The position numbers were made by a program, and so were the translations under genes. A stretch of DNA of 64,000 nucleotides, taken from positions 5,580,001 through 5,644,000 of the forward strand of contig NZ_CP134696.1 of the NCBI RefSeq assembly GCF_031851795.1, given 5' to 3'. How positions within the stretch are numbered: position 1 is the first letter of the stretch; the number at the start of each line of letters is the position of its first letter. A model generated the notes under the pieces. That model did not search any database. It was not told the origin of the DNA and saw only the letters and a list, made by a program, of their open reading frames with translations. The stretch comes from Pontibacter sp. G13. Lineage in GTDB: Bacteria > Bacteroidota > Bacteroidia > J057. Shown one piece after another: positions 27,128-36,641 of this stretch.

Positions 27128-27718
27128 TTATGCCCGAAGTTCACGGTACATGCGCTGAAGAGTGTCGTCGGATTGGATTCGGTTGGTGAGTTGGCGGAAG
27201 GATCTCATCTTGGTTACCCGTACCACTCCTTCAGACTGATAGCCAAGGGTTTGGGCGATCTCCTTCATAGAGTATGCTTGTGACCAAAGCTGGACGATTT
27301 TGCCTTGTTGGGGAGAGATGGAACCGACGGCTTGATCAAGGAAGTCTTTTGCTTCGGCTTCCATGAGCGTGTGTTCCGGACAGTTGGACTCAGAGCAGAT
27401 GGACGGGAAATAGGTGCAATCTTTGGCGCGTTTTCGGCAGCCTTCCAAGTACTTGTAGCACAGGTTTTTGGCAATCCCGTACAGGTAGGTTTTGAGGGAA
27501 GAAGCACCTTCAAAAAGCCCTTTCTGGGTGTTTTCGATGAGTTTGAGGATGGAGTCGTGGAAGATATCCGCTACCATGGTTTCCGGGACGCGTTTGGCGA
27601 GGAATGAGGTGAGCGCAACTTGTTGGCGTTGGTAGAGCTCGGTGACCGCTAGATTCGCAGCAGCTCCACCTGATTGGATCATGGCAATCAATTGCCGGTC
27701 GGAAAGTGTTTTACTCAT
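27128..27718 (-). CDS. ECF RNA polymerase sigma factor
   Basis: 196 residues. Region 2 includes ELYQRQQVALTSFLAKRVPE and DIFHDSILKLIENTQKGLFE, with SLKTYLYGIAKNLCYKYLEG. Region 4 is SPQQGKIVQLWSQAYSMKEI and AQTLGYQSEGVVRVTKMRSF. A cysteine cluster (DCTYFPSICSESNCPEH) in the linker between regions 2 and 4 is unusual and might bind metal or respond to oxidation. No anti-sigma gene is adjacent, so this is an orphan ECF factor. Confidence 0.92.
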   Translation of the reverse strand: MSKTLSDRQLIAMIQSGGAAANLAVTELYQRQQVALTSFLAKRVPETMVADIFHDSILKLIENTQKGLFEGASSLKTYLYGIAKNLCYKYLEGCRKRAKDCTYFPSICSESNCPEHTLMEAEAKDFLDQAVGSISPQQGKIVQLWSQAYSMKEIAQTLGYQSEGVVRVTKMRSFRQLTNRIQSDDTLQRMYRELRA

Positions 27719-27929
27719 AGTGTGATGGGGTGGGAATATCCAGTACGGTCAAATGAAAGAGCAGCAATAAGGGATGATTCCACATGTCAAGTATCCTCAG
27801 GATTTAAACTAATCCGAGAATCAGACATACCCTGATAACGGGTAAATGTCGGCTTCGTTACAAAACGGTTATTCAATCTTTTAGCACGAATGATATTGTT
27901 CTGTCGACGAATCTTCAGTAATGAACGAC

Positions 27930-27966
27930 AAAATGAAATCAGGCAGATCCCGAGGTGGATCTGCCT
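27930..27966 (-). terminator. Intrinsic terminator after Fe-ADH gene
   Basis: On the minus strand AGGCAGATCC (27966-27957) pairs with GGATCTGCCT (27950-27941), followed by a moderately T-rich tail. It lies 38 bases beyond the stop of the alcohol dehydrogenase gene. Confidence 0.75.
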
Positions 27967-28003
27967 GCTCACGTTCAATAGATTCTCCTTGGATGTTGAC
28001 GGG

Positions 28004-29137
28004 TTAGTATGCCGCTAGGTATAGCTCCATGAAATCTTCGCGGGTGACTGGTACGGGATTGTTGGGGTGCGCAAAATCCGCCTCGGCCAATTCCGACAAA
28101 GTTGGAAGGTGAGATTCTTCAACCCCATGATCTCTCAATCTGGGCTCGATCCCCAGTCGATCATTCAATTTGAACAATTCATCGATCACGGCATCCGGCC
28201 CTCCGTGGAGCTTCATCGCCCATGCAAGATCCTTGAATTTGTCTTGGCAGTGCGGAAGATTAAATCGCATGCCATATGGAAGCGTGATGGCGTTGGCGAG
28301 TCCGTGATGCATATCCAGCAAGGTGGACAGCGGATGTGCCAATGAGTGAACGACTCCAAGCCCTTTCTGGAAGGCCGTGGCCCCCATGAGCGATGCGATC
28401 ATCATATTGGCACGACTCTCCATGGTCGGATGTTTCACCGCGGTCTCGATAGAATCCATGATGAGCCTGATCCCTTGTAGGGCAATGCCATCACAGAGCG
28501 GATTCCAGTTTTTGGCGAGATACGCTTCCAGGTTATGCGTCAGGGCATCCATGCCCGTGGTAGCGGTGATAGATGGCGGAAGTTCCATCGTCAAAGCAGG
28601 ATCGGCAAATACCTGCTGCGCCATGAGCTTGGGACTAAACAAGATCCGCTTACGCTTGCTGTCATCTTCCGAAATGATGGCGCTTCTGCCTACCTCGCTG
28701 CCAGTACCTGAAGTGGTCGGCACTGTGATGAGTGGAGGAACTTCTTCTGTAACGTACACATCTCCTCCGATCAGATCATCATAATCAAACAGATCTCTCC
28801 GGTGATGAATCCTCAGCGCAATAGCTCGGGCCACATCCATGGCGACTCCTCCGCCGATTCCGACGATACAATCACATGCCCCAGCCTCATAGGCATCCCC
28901 GCCAGCTAGTACATCCGACTTCACGGGATTTTTGTGCATCTCGGAGAAGATCGAAACGTCCAGGCCAGCTTGGGTCAGTTGGTCCACAATCGCCTCAAAA
29001 AAAGGAAGTTGCCGAACCATCGGGTCCGTGACCACTAAAGGACGGGTCAAGGATTCTGATTGAAGGTAGGCAGGCAATTCGCTGATGACGCCTGCACCAA
29101 ATCGCACCTGTGTGGGAAAGGAGAGAGAGGTATTCAT
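28004..29137 (-). CDS. Iron-containing alcohol dehydrogenase (type III)
   Basis: 377 residues. The NAD(P)-binding segment is CIVGIGGGVAMDVARAIAL (GGGS-like motif as GGGVAMD), followed by ITVPTTSGTGSEVG. Metal ligands are expected in DALTHNLEAY, GLGVVHSLAHPLS and DMHHGLANAITLP; Asp, His, His and His are all present. It oxidises an alcohol or reduces an aldehyde in the cytoplasm; the substrate cannot be predicted. The SH3-domain protein gene lies immediately upstream on the same strand (21 bases), so the two may be cotranscribed. Confidence 0.95.
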   Translation of the reverse strand: MNTSLSFPTQVRFGAGVISELPAYLQSESLTRPLVVTDPMVRQLPFFEAIVDQLTQAGLDVSIFSEMHKNPVKSDVLAGGDAYEAGACDCIVGIGGGVAMDVARAIALRIHHRRDLFDYDDLIGGDVYVTEEVPPLITVPTTSGTGSEVGRSAIISEDDSKRKRILFSPKLMAQQVFADPALTMELPPSITATTGMDALTHNLEAYLAKNWNPLCDGIALQGIRLIMDSIETAVKHPTMESRANMMIASLMGATAFQKGLGVVHSLAHPLSTLLDMHHGLANAITLPYGMRFNLPHCQDKFKDLAWAMKLHGGPDAVIDELFKLNDRLGIEPRLRDHGVEESHLPTLSELAEADFAHPNNPVPVTREDFMELYLAAY

Positions 29138-29158
29138 GAGTGGATGATTCGCTAAGAT

Positions 29159-30040
29159 CTATCTTCGGGGGAATTCTGACAGGATATTGGAATAAACCTG
29201 CCAATGATCGAGCAGTTTGATGTCGGTTAATTCATCATCGATCTGGTAGAATAAATCCATCGCATACTCATGAGACTCAAAATCAGGAAGCATGCAGACG
29301 GTTGCCACACGAATAATCAAGTTGTGTGCCTCGGATGGATCTCCGGATTCTAGCCACGCTCGGCATTTCCCCAGAGCATCATTGGCTTGATCTTCCGTAA
29401 GGTCTATGGATTCTGCAGATGAACGGTCTTTTTTGGATTTCCATGCTCCATTGAACGTGTATACTCGCTTGTAGAGCTCGGCCTTCTTCAATTCCCAATT
29501 AGGGCCTGATGCAATCTGGGCTTCGACAAAGGTGGTGATCTTGTTGCTCCCGAGTTTCACATGAGTGCGCTTGAAAGCAGCGTTGGAGAAATCGATGACT
29601 TCCTCCTCGTTTGGGTCTACCAAAATGAAGTCGTCCATGACTACGTGCCGAGAATTGATGCGGCTGATGAACTTTCCGCAGAGACTCAGGACTTGGCCTT
29701 TGGATTTCATCAAAATCATCACGGGCTGCATATCAGAGGCCCAGGTCCCCCCGCTGCAATCGCATTTTTTGTCTGTCAGCAGGATGCGACTTTTGTGCAT
29801 GTATCCTACTTTGCCGCGTGCAGTCTCGACCTTCCACCAAGGATCGCTTTCAGAGGGCCAGGTGAAGAAGTGATTGCCTTCGTAAATCTGCGTCAACACG
29901 TCAAAGGAACTTCCTTTTCCAGATCTGAGGTTGGAGTATCCATCGGGATCTTGGATGACTCCGACGCGTCGTTGTGCTTGAGTTGCAGTGGCCAGCAGCA
30001 ATACCGACCAGCAGAAAAATAAATAGGTTTTCAGGTTCAT
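29159..30040 (-). CDS. Secreted SH3b-domain protein
   Basis: 293 residues. A signal peptide (YLFFCWSVLLLATATQAQ) precedes a bacterial SH3 domain at residues ~25-90 (GYSNLRSGKGSSFDVLTQI, WWKVETARGKVGYMHKSRI). The remaining ~200 residues are unassigned and have a short CDCSGG motif followed by alpha/beta sequence. SH3b domains in envelope proteins often bind peptidoglycan or partner proteins. It probably resides in the periplasm. Possible operon with the downstream Fe-ADH, though no functional link is evident. Confidence 0.85.
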   Translation of the reverse strand: MNLKTYLFFCWSVLLLATATQAQRRVGVIQDPDGYSNLRSGKGSSFDVLTQIYEGNHFFTWPSESDPWWKVETARGKVGYMHKSRILLTDKKCDCSGGTWASDMQPVMILMKSKGQVLSLCGKFISRINSRHVVMDDFILVDPNEEEVIDFSNAAFKRTHVKLGSNKITTFVEAQIASGPNWELKKAELYKRVYTFNGAWKSKKDRSSAESIDLTEDQANDALGKCRAWLESGDPSEAHNLIIRVATVCMLPDFESHEYAMDLFYQIDDELTDIKLLDHWQVYSNILSEFPRR

Positions 30041-30113
30041 CGAGATAAGGTTGAAATGAAATTAAGGGGTCATCGAAGTGAAACAATCCCAAAATGCGAA
30101 ATTAGCCCAATAT

Positions 30114-30159
30114 GCAAAAATCAACATGTTCCAACGGTTGGGCCATTGGAACATGTTGA
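30114..30159 (-). terminator. Intrinsic terminator after phosphofructokinase gene
   Basis: On the minus strand TCAACATGTTCCAA (30159-30146) pairs perfectly with TTGGAACATGTTGA (30134-30121), followed by TTTTTGCAT. It starts 25 bases beyond the pfkA stop. Confidence 0.92.
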
Positions 30160-30183
30160 AAGGGGAAATGGGGAGAATGGGTG

Positions 30184-31281
30184 CTAGTCTCCGAGAGAAA
30201 TACCCATGCCACGTGCAGTACGCATGACAAATGCATCCTCGGTGCAATAATTGTAGTCCTTGACGGCTTCTTCCAAAGGAACATCGATGATGTCATTGTG
30301 TTTGTAAGCCACCATTTGGCCGAATTTACCTTGCTTGACCATTTCGAAGGCATGGACGCCAAAACCAGCCGCCAATACCCGATCGAACGCAATCGGAATT
30401 CCACCACGCTGCAAGTGCCCCAAAACGGTCACCCGCATAGAAGCCTTGAGACCGGCTTGGGTCAACTCTTCTTTCAGGCGATAGCCGATTCCGCCTAGTC
30501 GGACATTTTCATACCCTACTTCCTTGGAGGCTTGTCCGACGACTGTTCCGCCCTTCGGCTTGGCTCCCTCTGCCACCACCACGATCGCAAAACCGCGACG
30601 CTCTTCATACCGCTTTTCGATGCGTTCGACGACTTTGTTGATATCGTAGGGAATCTCCGGAATCAAGCAGACTTCAGAACCACCGGCAACAGCTGCATGC
30701 AAGGCTATCCATCCCGCATCGCGTCCCATAACTTCCATGATGATGACCCGGTTGTGGGATTCTGCCGTCGTCACCAATTTGTCCACGCCCTCAGTCGCAA
30801 CCTGTACCGCGGTTTGGAAACCAAAAGTCATATCGGTCGCAGATAGGTCATTGTCAATGGTTTTGGGTACGCCGACTACGTTGAGACCTTTGTCGAACAA
30901 TTGCTTGGAGATCCGCTGGGAACCGTCTCCGCCGATTGAGATGACGGCATGGAATCCTTGATCCTTGAGCATTTGGATCATTTCATCAGATCGATCGATC
31001 CCTACCCAGCTTCCGTCAGGCTGCTCAACAGGCCAATTGAAGGGACCTCCCTTGTTGGTGGTGCCGATAATGGTGCCGCCCCGGATGTGAATTCCGGCTA
31101 CTGCCTGATCATCCAATCGGATGATTTCCTGTGGGTCCATCAAAACGCCATTGTAGGCTTCGATACTCCCATATACTTCGTAATCCGGTTCCAGATCTGC
31201 ACGTTTGACAATGGCGCGGATCACTGCATTGAGCCCGGGACAATCACCACCACCCGTGGCGACCAAGATCTTTTTTTTCAT
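30184..31281 (-). CDS. pfkA: 6-phosphofructokinase
   Basis: 365 residues. VATGGGDCPGLNAVIRA opens the domain; GGDGSQRIS supplies the nucleotide site, PKTIDNDLSATDMTFGF the substrate site with catalytic Asp, and MGRDAGWIALHAA and LGHLQRGG the fructose-6-phosphate contacts. GGDGS keeps glycine at the position equivalent to E. coli Gly104, which marks ATP-dependent enzymes, while PKTIDND has lysine at the Gly124 position, as in PPi enzymes and some ATP-dependent long-type PFKs. ATP use is more likely but not certain. The gene is monocistronic with its own terminator. Confidence 0.93.
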   Translation of the reverse strand: MKKKILVATGGGDCPGLNAVIRAIVKRADLEPDYEVYGSIEAYNGVLMDPQEIIRLDDQAVAGIHIRGGTIIGTTNKGGPFNWPVEQPDGSWVGIDRSDEMIQMLKDQGFHAVISIGGDGSQRISKQLFDKGLNVVGVPKTIDNDLSATDMTFGFQTAVQVATEGVDKLVTTAESHNRVIIMEVMGRDAGWIALHAAVAGGSEVCLIPEIPYDINKVVERIEKRYEERRGFAIVVVAEGAKPKGGTVVGQASKEVGYENVRLGGIGYRLKEELTQAGLKASMRVTVLGHLQRGGIPIAFDRVLAAGFGVHAFEMVKQGKFGQMVAYKHNDIIDVPLEEAVKDYNYCTEDAFVMRTARGMGISLGD

Positions 31282-31775
31282 GTGAGCGATTGAAAAGGAT
31301 TGGCCAATGATTGAGAAGCCGCTTTAGGGGGTGTCCCCAAAACGAAATCGTCCATCATCTTCTAAGCCCTAATTCGAAATGAGTAGGTAGCTCCTATGCC
31401 TAAAACTAATGCCATGAGATGGTTCTGCCAAGTGTTTTGTTGGAGGCTTTCGGAAAATATCTGAATGTGGAGTTTGGGGAGAATCATTCGGCCTGATCAC
31501 AAGGAATCCCGCGACTTGAATTTCCCCGCAAATCTGTCCTCAAAGCCTATCTGTGAGGGGATGAATCTGGGGGAAATGTATATTGGCGAATTTCTGGTAC
31601 TTCCCGATTGGTCGTGGGGTGGGGCTGATTCATCCCCAGAATGGCAAGGTATCATGTATCAATGCCTCAAAATCCGGACCCATCCGATCATTTGGGCCCC
31701 ATTTCACTTGCTTTTGCGACGGGAACCTAATAACATGGGAGATTGGAAAGATTACTCAAGAAAGTCTACTGGCAG
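31282..31775. other. 494-base gene-free spacer
   Basis: Divergent spacer between pfkA and the large lipoprotein gene. Short open frames here show no domain or signal. A GGGGGTGTCCCC palindrome-like run lies near 31326. The rest should hold both promoters; no clear TAnnTTTG element was located. Confidence 0.5.
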
Positions 31776-34700
31776 ATGAATCGATTAAAGACTGCTCGCT
31801 TCTGGGGAATCCTTGCCGTGGCTGTACTGGCTGGCGCATGGATATTCACCAGTTGTCAAGGATCCAAGGAAACCTATTCTCAACCCGCTCGGGGCAATGA
31901 CCCCTGGGTATTTCGTTCCGTGCTAGACCTGCAACCTCGCATGGTCACTGTTGCACTTCGCCGCAATTTCTGGGTTGCTTACGACGCCCAATCTGGTGCC
32001 ATTTTCAAGGCGTGGCGTGAAGGCGTGGACCTCGATGGACCCGTGTTCACGCAGCGACACGGACCTCAACCGACCACGATCGGGCCAGCGTATTTTGAAA
32101 GCCCCTACCGCAATCCATGGAAAGTCGTCAAAGACGGCCAACAGATCGATTTCGATGTCCGGTTTCGAGGCCATCGCTTCGAAGACGATCAGGTGATTCT
32201 CACGACTGAATTGATCCTGGAAAATGGACAGATTGTCAAAGTAGAGGAGACGCCTGAATTTGCGGATTATCCCTCTGGCGAGCCCGGCCTTCAACGGGAT
32301 TTTCTGGTGGAAGGGCTGCCAGATGGCTACGGCATTCAGATGCTCTCCCATCTCAATTCGCTCAAGACAGATCGCAGCTACAAAATCGACACCGATTTCG
32401 AGGTGATCAAGCAGGAAGAAGTCGTCGTGCCCGGTGTCCAGTCTTCCGCGTTGGATTTTATGCTGATTTTTAATCGCAATGGCTCTCATTCTATGCGAGC
32501 CATGTTCCATGATCGACCATTGGTGGCCAAGGAAGGTAGCGAAGATGAAGCGGAACAGATCCATCCCGGATTGGCCCTCATCGAAGGCTCTGATTGCAAG
32601 ACTTGCCACAATGCCGAAGTCAAGACCATCGGTCCGGCCTATATCGATATTGCCAAGAAATATGCATTCAACGCCGTAACCCTCTCTCGACTCGCCAACA
32701 AAATCATCAAAGGTGGCATGGGAGAATGGGGCGAGCAGGCCATGACTGCACACCCCGATCTAGGGGTTGACGATGCCAAAGCCATGGTCGCATATATCAT
32801 GGGGATGGACGGTGAGGAAATGGCCAACCCTGCCCGAAATGGTGCCAAATCCAAAACGTACCCGCTGGGAGGTGCCGCCGAAACCGAAGATCCTTCCCAA
32901 GGATTGGTGGCGAATATCTACCAGTATGAAAAAATCATGGAAATGCCCGATCCCGGAGCGGATGATCTTCCTGTGATCTCAGGCACCGCCCCGGCCATCC
33001 ATGCCGTGACACCTGAAGATTTCCTCGGGTTTGGAGAGAATTTCTACGTGGATATCAAAGGGTACATCCATATTCCCAAAACCACCGACTACCTCTTCCG
33101 ATTGATCTCCGATGATGGGGCTATTCTCTTTATCGATGGGGAAGAAATCGTCAATCACGATGGGCTGCATGGAAATACCGCTAAGGATGGTGAAATCGAA
33201 CTGACCGAAGGCAAACACCCGATCCGCGTTCGCTATTTTAATGCAGGGGGCGGTAAGCAAATCTCCCTATTTTGGGTGCCACATGGTGCCGATGCATTCG
33301 AAGTGGTGCCCCCATCGGCATTTAGCTACGATGAGGAAGATTTCAAGGAGGTGTTGCCAGCTGATTTCAAGAAACAGGTGACGCGCAATATTCCCGGTGA
33401 TCAATCTGCACTGGAAGCAGTCCACCCCGCATTTGATCTTGCCACAGTACGTCCAGATGGATTCGAGCCGATGGTGGGCGGTATGGACTTTATGTCCGAT
33501 GGTAGCCTGATCGTATCGACTTGGGACCCCAATGGATCTGTGTATCGACTGACCAATGTGATCGACAACGATGATCCGCAAGCCGTAGAGGTGGAATTGA
33601 TCGCCCAAGGTTTGGCAGAACCACTTGGATTGAAGGTGGTGGATGACCAGATCTTTGTCCTTCAAAAGCAGGAACTCACCCAGCTGATCGACCACAATGG
33701 CGACCAGGTGATCGATGAGTACCGGACCATCTCCAATGGCTGGCGCGTATCGGCCAACTTCCATGAATTCGCTTTTGGATTGGTGTATGAGGACGGATTC
33801 TTCTATGCAACCTTGGCCACGGCGATCAATCCGGGCGGCGCCAGTACGCAGCCACAGATTCCGGATCGTGGCCGTGTCGTGAAGATTGACCGCAAGACCG
33901 GAGATACCGAGTTCATCGCTCAGGGACTTCGTACCCCCAATGGAATTGGTCGAGGCGTGGATGACGAACTGTTCATCGCGGACAATCAGGGAGACTGGTT
34001 GCCAGCGAGTAAGATCGTCCACGTCAAGGAGGGGGCATTCTACGGTTCCCGCTCAGTGGATTTTGAGGGTACCGCCAAGCTTCCGGTTCAGCAACCAGTC
34101 GTATGGCTTCAACAGGATGAAATCGGAAACTCGCCCAGTCAACCTGCACCACTCAAAGTAGGCCCATACAAAGGCCAGATGGTCCACGGGGAAGTGACTC
34201 ACGGTGGATTGAAGCGCGTATTTGTGGAGAAGGTCGATGGCGAATATCAAGGCGTGGTTTTCCGATTTATCCAAGGCTTGGAAGCTGGCGTAAACCGGAC
34301 GATCTGGGGACCTGATGGCCATCTGTATATCGGAGGCGTCGGAAATCCCGGCAACTGGGGACAAGCAGGCAAACAATGGTATGGTCTGCAACGTCTGGCC
34401 TACAACGGACAATCTGCCTTCGAAATGCTGGCGATTCGTGCCAAATCCAATGGCATGGAAATCGAGCTGACAGAACCGCTGCCCATAAATGCCGGTTTTG
34501 ACAAGGATTGGTACGAGGTCAAGCAATGGTTCCTCAAGCCTACCGAAAACTACGGCGGCCCCAAAATCAATGAACGCAATCTCAACATCCGCGACATCCA
34601 GATCTCGGAGGACCGCAAGCGCATCTTCCTCAAGCTCGATGGCATGAAGGAAGGCCATATCGTGTATGTGCGACTGAAAGGACCATTCGTCAGTGAGGCG

Positions 34701-35465
34701 GGGCATCAGCTCTGGACCACAGAGGGTTGGTACACCCTGAATGCCATTCCCAAGGACACACCCGGAATGACCGCCGGATACACCCCCGAAAAAGCTCCCG
34801 CCAATACCTTGACTGCCGCTCAACAGAAAGCCGGATGGGAACTGCTATTTGACGGCAAAACCACCAACGGCTGGCGCAATTTCGGCAAGGAAACGATCGG
34901 AAGTGCTTGGCGCGTGGAAAATGGGACCCTCACACTCGGTGGTTCCAAGGACGGTTGGCAGACCCAAGATGGGGGCGATATCATCACCGATGGCGTCTAT
35001 CGCGACTACGAATTGGAATTGGAGTGGAAGATCTCCGAGGGTGGCAACTCGGGCATTATCTACAATGTCATCGAGTCTGACGAGTACGACTATGTCTGGC
35101 AGACTGGCCCGGAAATGCAGATCCTCGACAATGAGCGGCATCCCGATGGGCGGATCTTCAAGCACAGAGCAGGAGATCTGTACGACTTGATTCCCTGTGA
35201 ATATGTCACCGTGTTGCCTCCAGGGCAGTGGAATCAGGTGAAACTCCGCGTTCAAAATGGCCAGGTCGAGCATTGGCTCAATGGTCGCAAAGTCGTGGAA
35301 ACTACCTTCTGGACGCCTGAATGGGACGAACTAGTCGCCGGTTCCAAATTCAAGGACATGCCCGGTTTTGGTACGGGCAAAGAAGGCCACATCGCTCTGC
35401 AAGATCACGGAGATCGCGTATGGTTCCGCAACATCCGGATCAGAAGATTGAACGCGGGATCTTGA
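31776..35465 (+). CDS. Large lipoprotein: cytochrome c, PA14, sugar-dehydrogenase-like propeller and DUF1080 domains
   Basis: About 1229 residues from ATG 31776 (the longer frame starts with a TTG). Lipobox FTSC lies near residue 29. In order: a ~240-residue beta-rich domain; a cytochrome c domain with CKTCHN and axial Met candidates in GGMGEWGEQAM (~275-350); a PA14 carbohydrate-binding domain (~370-510, YLFRLISDDGAILFIDGEEI); a glucose/sorbosone-dehydrogenase-like propeller (~540-880, MVGGMDFMSDGSLIVSTWD and GLRTPNGIGRG); and a C-terminal 3-keto-disaccharide hydrolase (DUF1080) domain (~1020-1229, WELLFDGKTTNGWRNFG). It probably oxidises or cleaves sugars at the cell surface, passing electrons to the haem. 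It is monocistronic. Confidence 0.9.
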   Translation: MNRLKTARFWGILAVAVLAGAWIFTSCQGSKETYSQPARGNDPWVFRSVLDLQPRMVTVALRRNFWVAYDAQSGAIFKAWREGVDLDGPVFTQRHGPQPTTIGPAYFESPYRNPWKVVKDGQQIDFDVRFRGHRFEDDQVILTTELILENGQIVKVEETPEFADYPSGEPGLQRDFLVEGLPDGYGIQMLSHLNSLKTDRSYKIDTDFEVIKQEEVVVPGVQSSALDFMLIFNRNGSHSMRAMFHDRPLVAKEGSEDEAEQIHPGLALIEGSDCKTCHNAEVKTIGPAYIDIAKKYAFNAVTLSRLANKIIKGGMGEWGEQAMTAHPDLGVDDAKAMVAYIMGMDGEEMANPARNGAKSKTYPLGGAAETEDPSQGLVANIYQYEKIMEMPDPGADDLPVISGTAPAIHAVTPEDFLGFGENFYVDIKGYIHIPKTTDYLFRLISDDGAILFIDGEEIVNHDGLHGNTAKDGEIELTEGKHPIRVRYFNAGGGKQISLFWVPHGADAFEVVPPSAFSYDEEDFKEVLPADFKKQVTRNIPGDQSALEAVHPAFDLATVRPDGFEPMVGGMDFMSDGSLIVSTWDPNGSVYRLTNVIDNDDPQAVEVELIAQGLAEPLGLKVVDDQIFVLQKQELTQLIDHNGDQVIDEYRTISNGWRVSANFHEFAFGLVYEDGFFYATLATAINPGGASTQPQIPDRGRVVKIDRKTGDTEFIAQGLRTPNGIGRGVDDELFIADNQGDWLPASKIVHVKEGAFYGSRSVDFEGTAKLPVQQPVVWLQQDEIGNSPSQPAPLKVGPYKGQMVHGEVTHGGLKRVFVEKVDGEYQGVVFRFIQGLEAGVNRTIWGPDGHLYIGGVGNPGNWGQAGKQWYGLQRLAYNGQSAFEMLAIRAKSNGMEIELTEPLPINAGFDKDWYEVKQWFLKPTENYGGPKINERNLNIRDIQISEDRKRIFLKLDGMKEGHIVYVRLKGPFVSEAGHQLWTTEGWYTLNAIPKDTPGMTAGYTPEKAPANTLTAAQQKAGWELLFDGKTTNGWRNFGKETIGSAWRVENGTLTLGGSKDGWQTQDGGDIITDGVYRDYELELEWKISEGGNSGIIYNVIESDEYDYVWQTGPEMQILDNERHPDGRIFKHRAGDLYDLIPCEYVTVLPPGQWNQVKLRVQNGQVEHWLNGRKVVETTFWTPEWDELVAGSKFKDMPGFGTGKEGHIALQDHGDRVWFRNIRIRRLNAGS

Positions 35466-35563
35466 GCTGATCGCAAGACATCATGAATCATTTGGAGCGG
35501 CTTTCCTGCATGGGGAAGCCGCTCTGGGTTTGGTGGGGTGAGCAAGCAGTTTTGGAGGATGAC

Positions 35564-35999
35564 TTGGGTGTGCCTCGGCGAGCTTGAGATGGTGTAAGTC
35601 CTTGAGCAATAGGTCGCCGAGTCGGGCTGTTCATGGGTTCGCGTTGCTCCGTCCTTCGCTGAAGGCTCCGGACTGCTCCTGGCGTCGCACCATTACCATC
35701 CCTCACACCCCACCTGCCGGCCGCACAAGGAGATTCATCCCCCATGCCTGCATCTGATCCTCTCCGAAAAGATCGAATCAGGATGTGCGGATGACCTGCG
35801 CGGGGTGAGGAGGCTGGAGGATTCAGTCGGTGAAAGGAGATTTCTTGACTGGGAAAAGCGATCCGAGAGCGCTTGCGTATTGCCAGAGATTCAGATCCAG
35901 CTCCACCGACCGAGCGATTAGCGAGTCCGGAAGACTCCGACCCGGCGACTGGAAGCTCTGAGAGAACCAAATGGCCAGATCGCCGGGGCACCCCCAAAT
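35564..35999. repeat. Non-coding element B, bounded by inverted covarying hairpins
   Basis: 436 bases. The left end is TTGGGTGTGC, stem CTCGGCGA (35574-35581) with TCGCCGAG (35614-35621), then GTCGGGCTGTTC. The right end is CTCCGAC, stem CCCGGCGA (35941-35948) with TCGCCGGG (35980-35987), then GCACCCCCAAATC. The interior has accatccctcacacc, tgtgcggatgacctg and ACCGAGCGATTAGCGAG blocks that recur in elements A, C and D. The minus-strand open frame across it follows repeat sequence, has no domain and is not a gene. Confidence 0.65.
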
Positions 36000-36103
36000 C
36001 GTAACCTTCCCGCTCGTGATCGTCCCTGAAGAGGTGTTATCCCGAGGTAGTTTTTGCGGTTGATTGGGCCTATGACGATGGGTAAATTTTAGAAAATACT
36101 ACT

Positions 36104-36496
36104 ATGCGTCATCTCTATATGTTGCCGGTTGTCGTACTGCTCAGTTGTGTGTCCTGCACCACAGGCAGTTCGGAAAACACGGACGAAAAGCCCATCACCA
36201 GCATCCATGATTCGCGGATCTATCCCAACTTTCAGCTGTTGGAGGAATTCACGGGCACCTACGAGTTGGAGGACAATGAATTCGCCGAACGGATTTTCGT
36301 GTATCAGGACGAAACCGACCGCTTGTATGGCGAGCCAGAAGGCAAAAGTCCCCAGCCGCTGACCCGACTCGGGGAGTTGGAGTTCATGGCGGAGATTGTG
36401 GGCGCCCGCCTGCTGTTTGTAAGTCCGGATCAGGTGACAATTGACCGAGTCCAGTTTATCTTTCAAGGGGACACCTTGGTCGGGACGAAAGATTGA
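36104..36496 (+). CDS. Small lipoprotein, unknown
   Basis: 130 residues. Signal peptide LPVVVLLSCVSC with a lipobox cysteine, followed by a serine-rich linker and a ~90-residue beta-rich domain (FTGTYELEDNEFAERIFVYQ, LEFMAEIVGARLLFVSPDQV). The spacing of strands resembles small lipocalin-like lipoproteins common in Bacteroidota, but no family is certain. It stands alone after repeat element B. Confidence 0.75.
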   Translation: MRHLYMLPVVVLLSCVSCTTGSSENTDEKPITSIHDSRIYPNFQLLEEFTGTYELEDNEFAERIFVYQDETDRLYGEPEGKSPQPLTRLGELEFMAEIVGARLLFVSPDQVTIDRVQFIFQGDTLVGTKD

Positions 36497-36641
36497 CCTA
36501 CCTTTTGGTGTTGCTTGTTTCTGGCATAGGAGAGGGACTTTGTCTCTCAAATGTGACCAGATTCGTGGCTTGATCGGGAATTGTCTGCTTCACTACGTTT
36601 TTGGGAAATTCCAACGTTTTGATTTGCACGTAAATTCCTGA

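Noticed and set aside
27787-27978. 63-codon minus-strand frame
   Set aside because: It overlaps the terminator of the Fe-ADH gene and has no coding character.
35488-35997. Minus-strand 169-codon frame over element B
   Set aside because: It spans both covarying hairpins; the Arg/Ser/Pro-rich product reflects structured GC-rich repeats.
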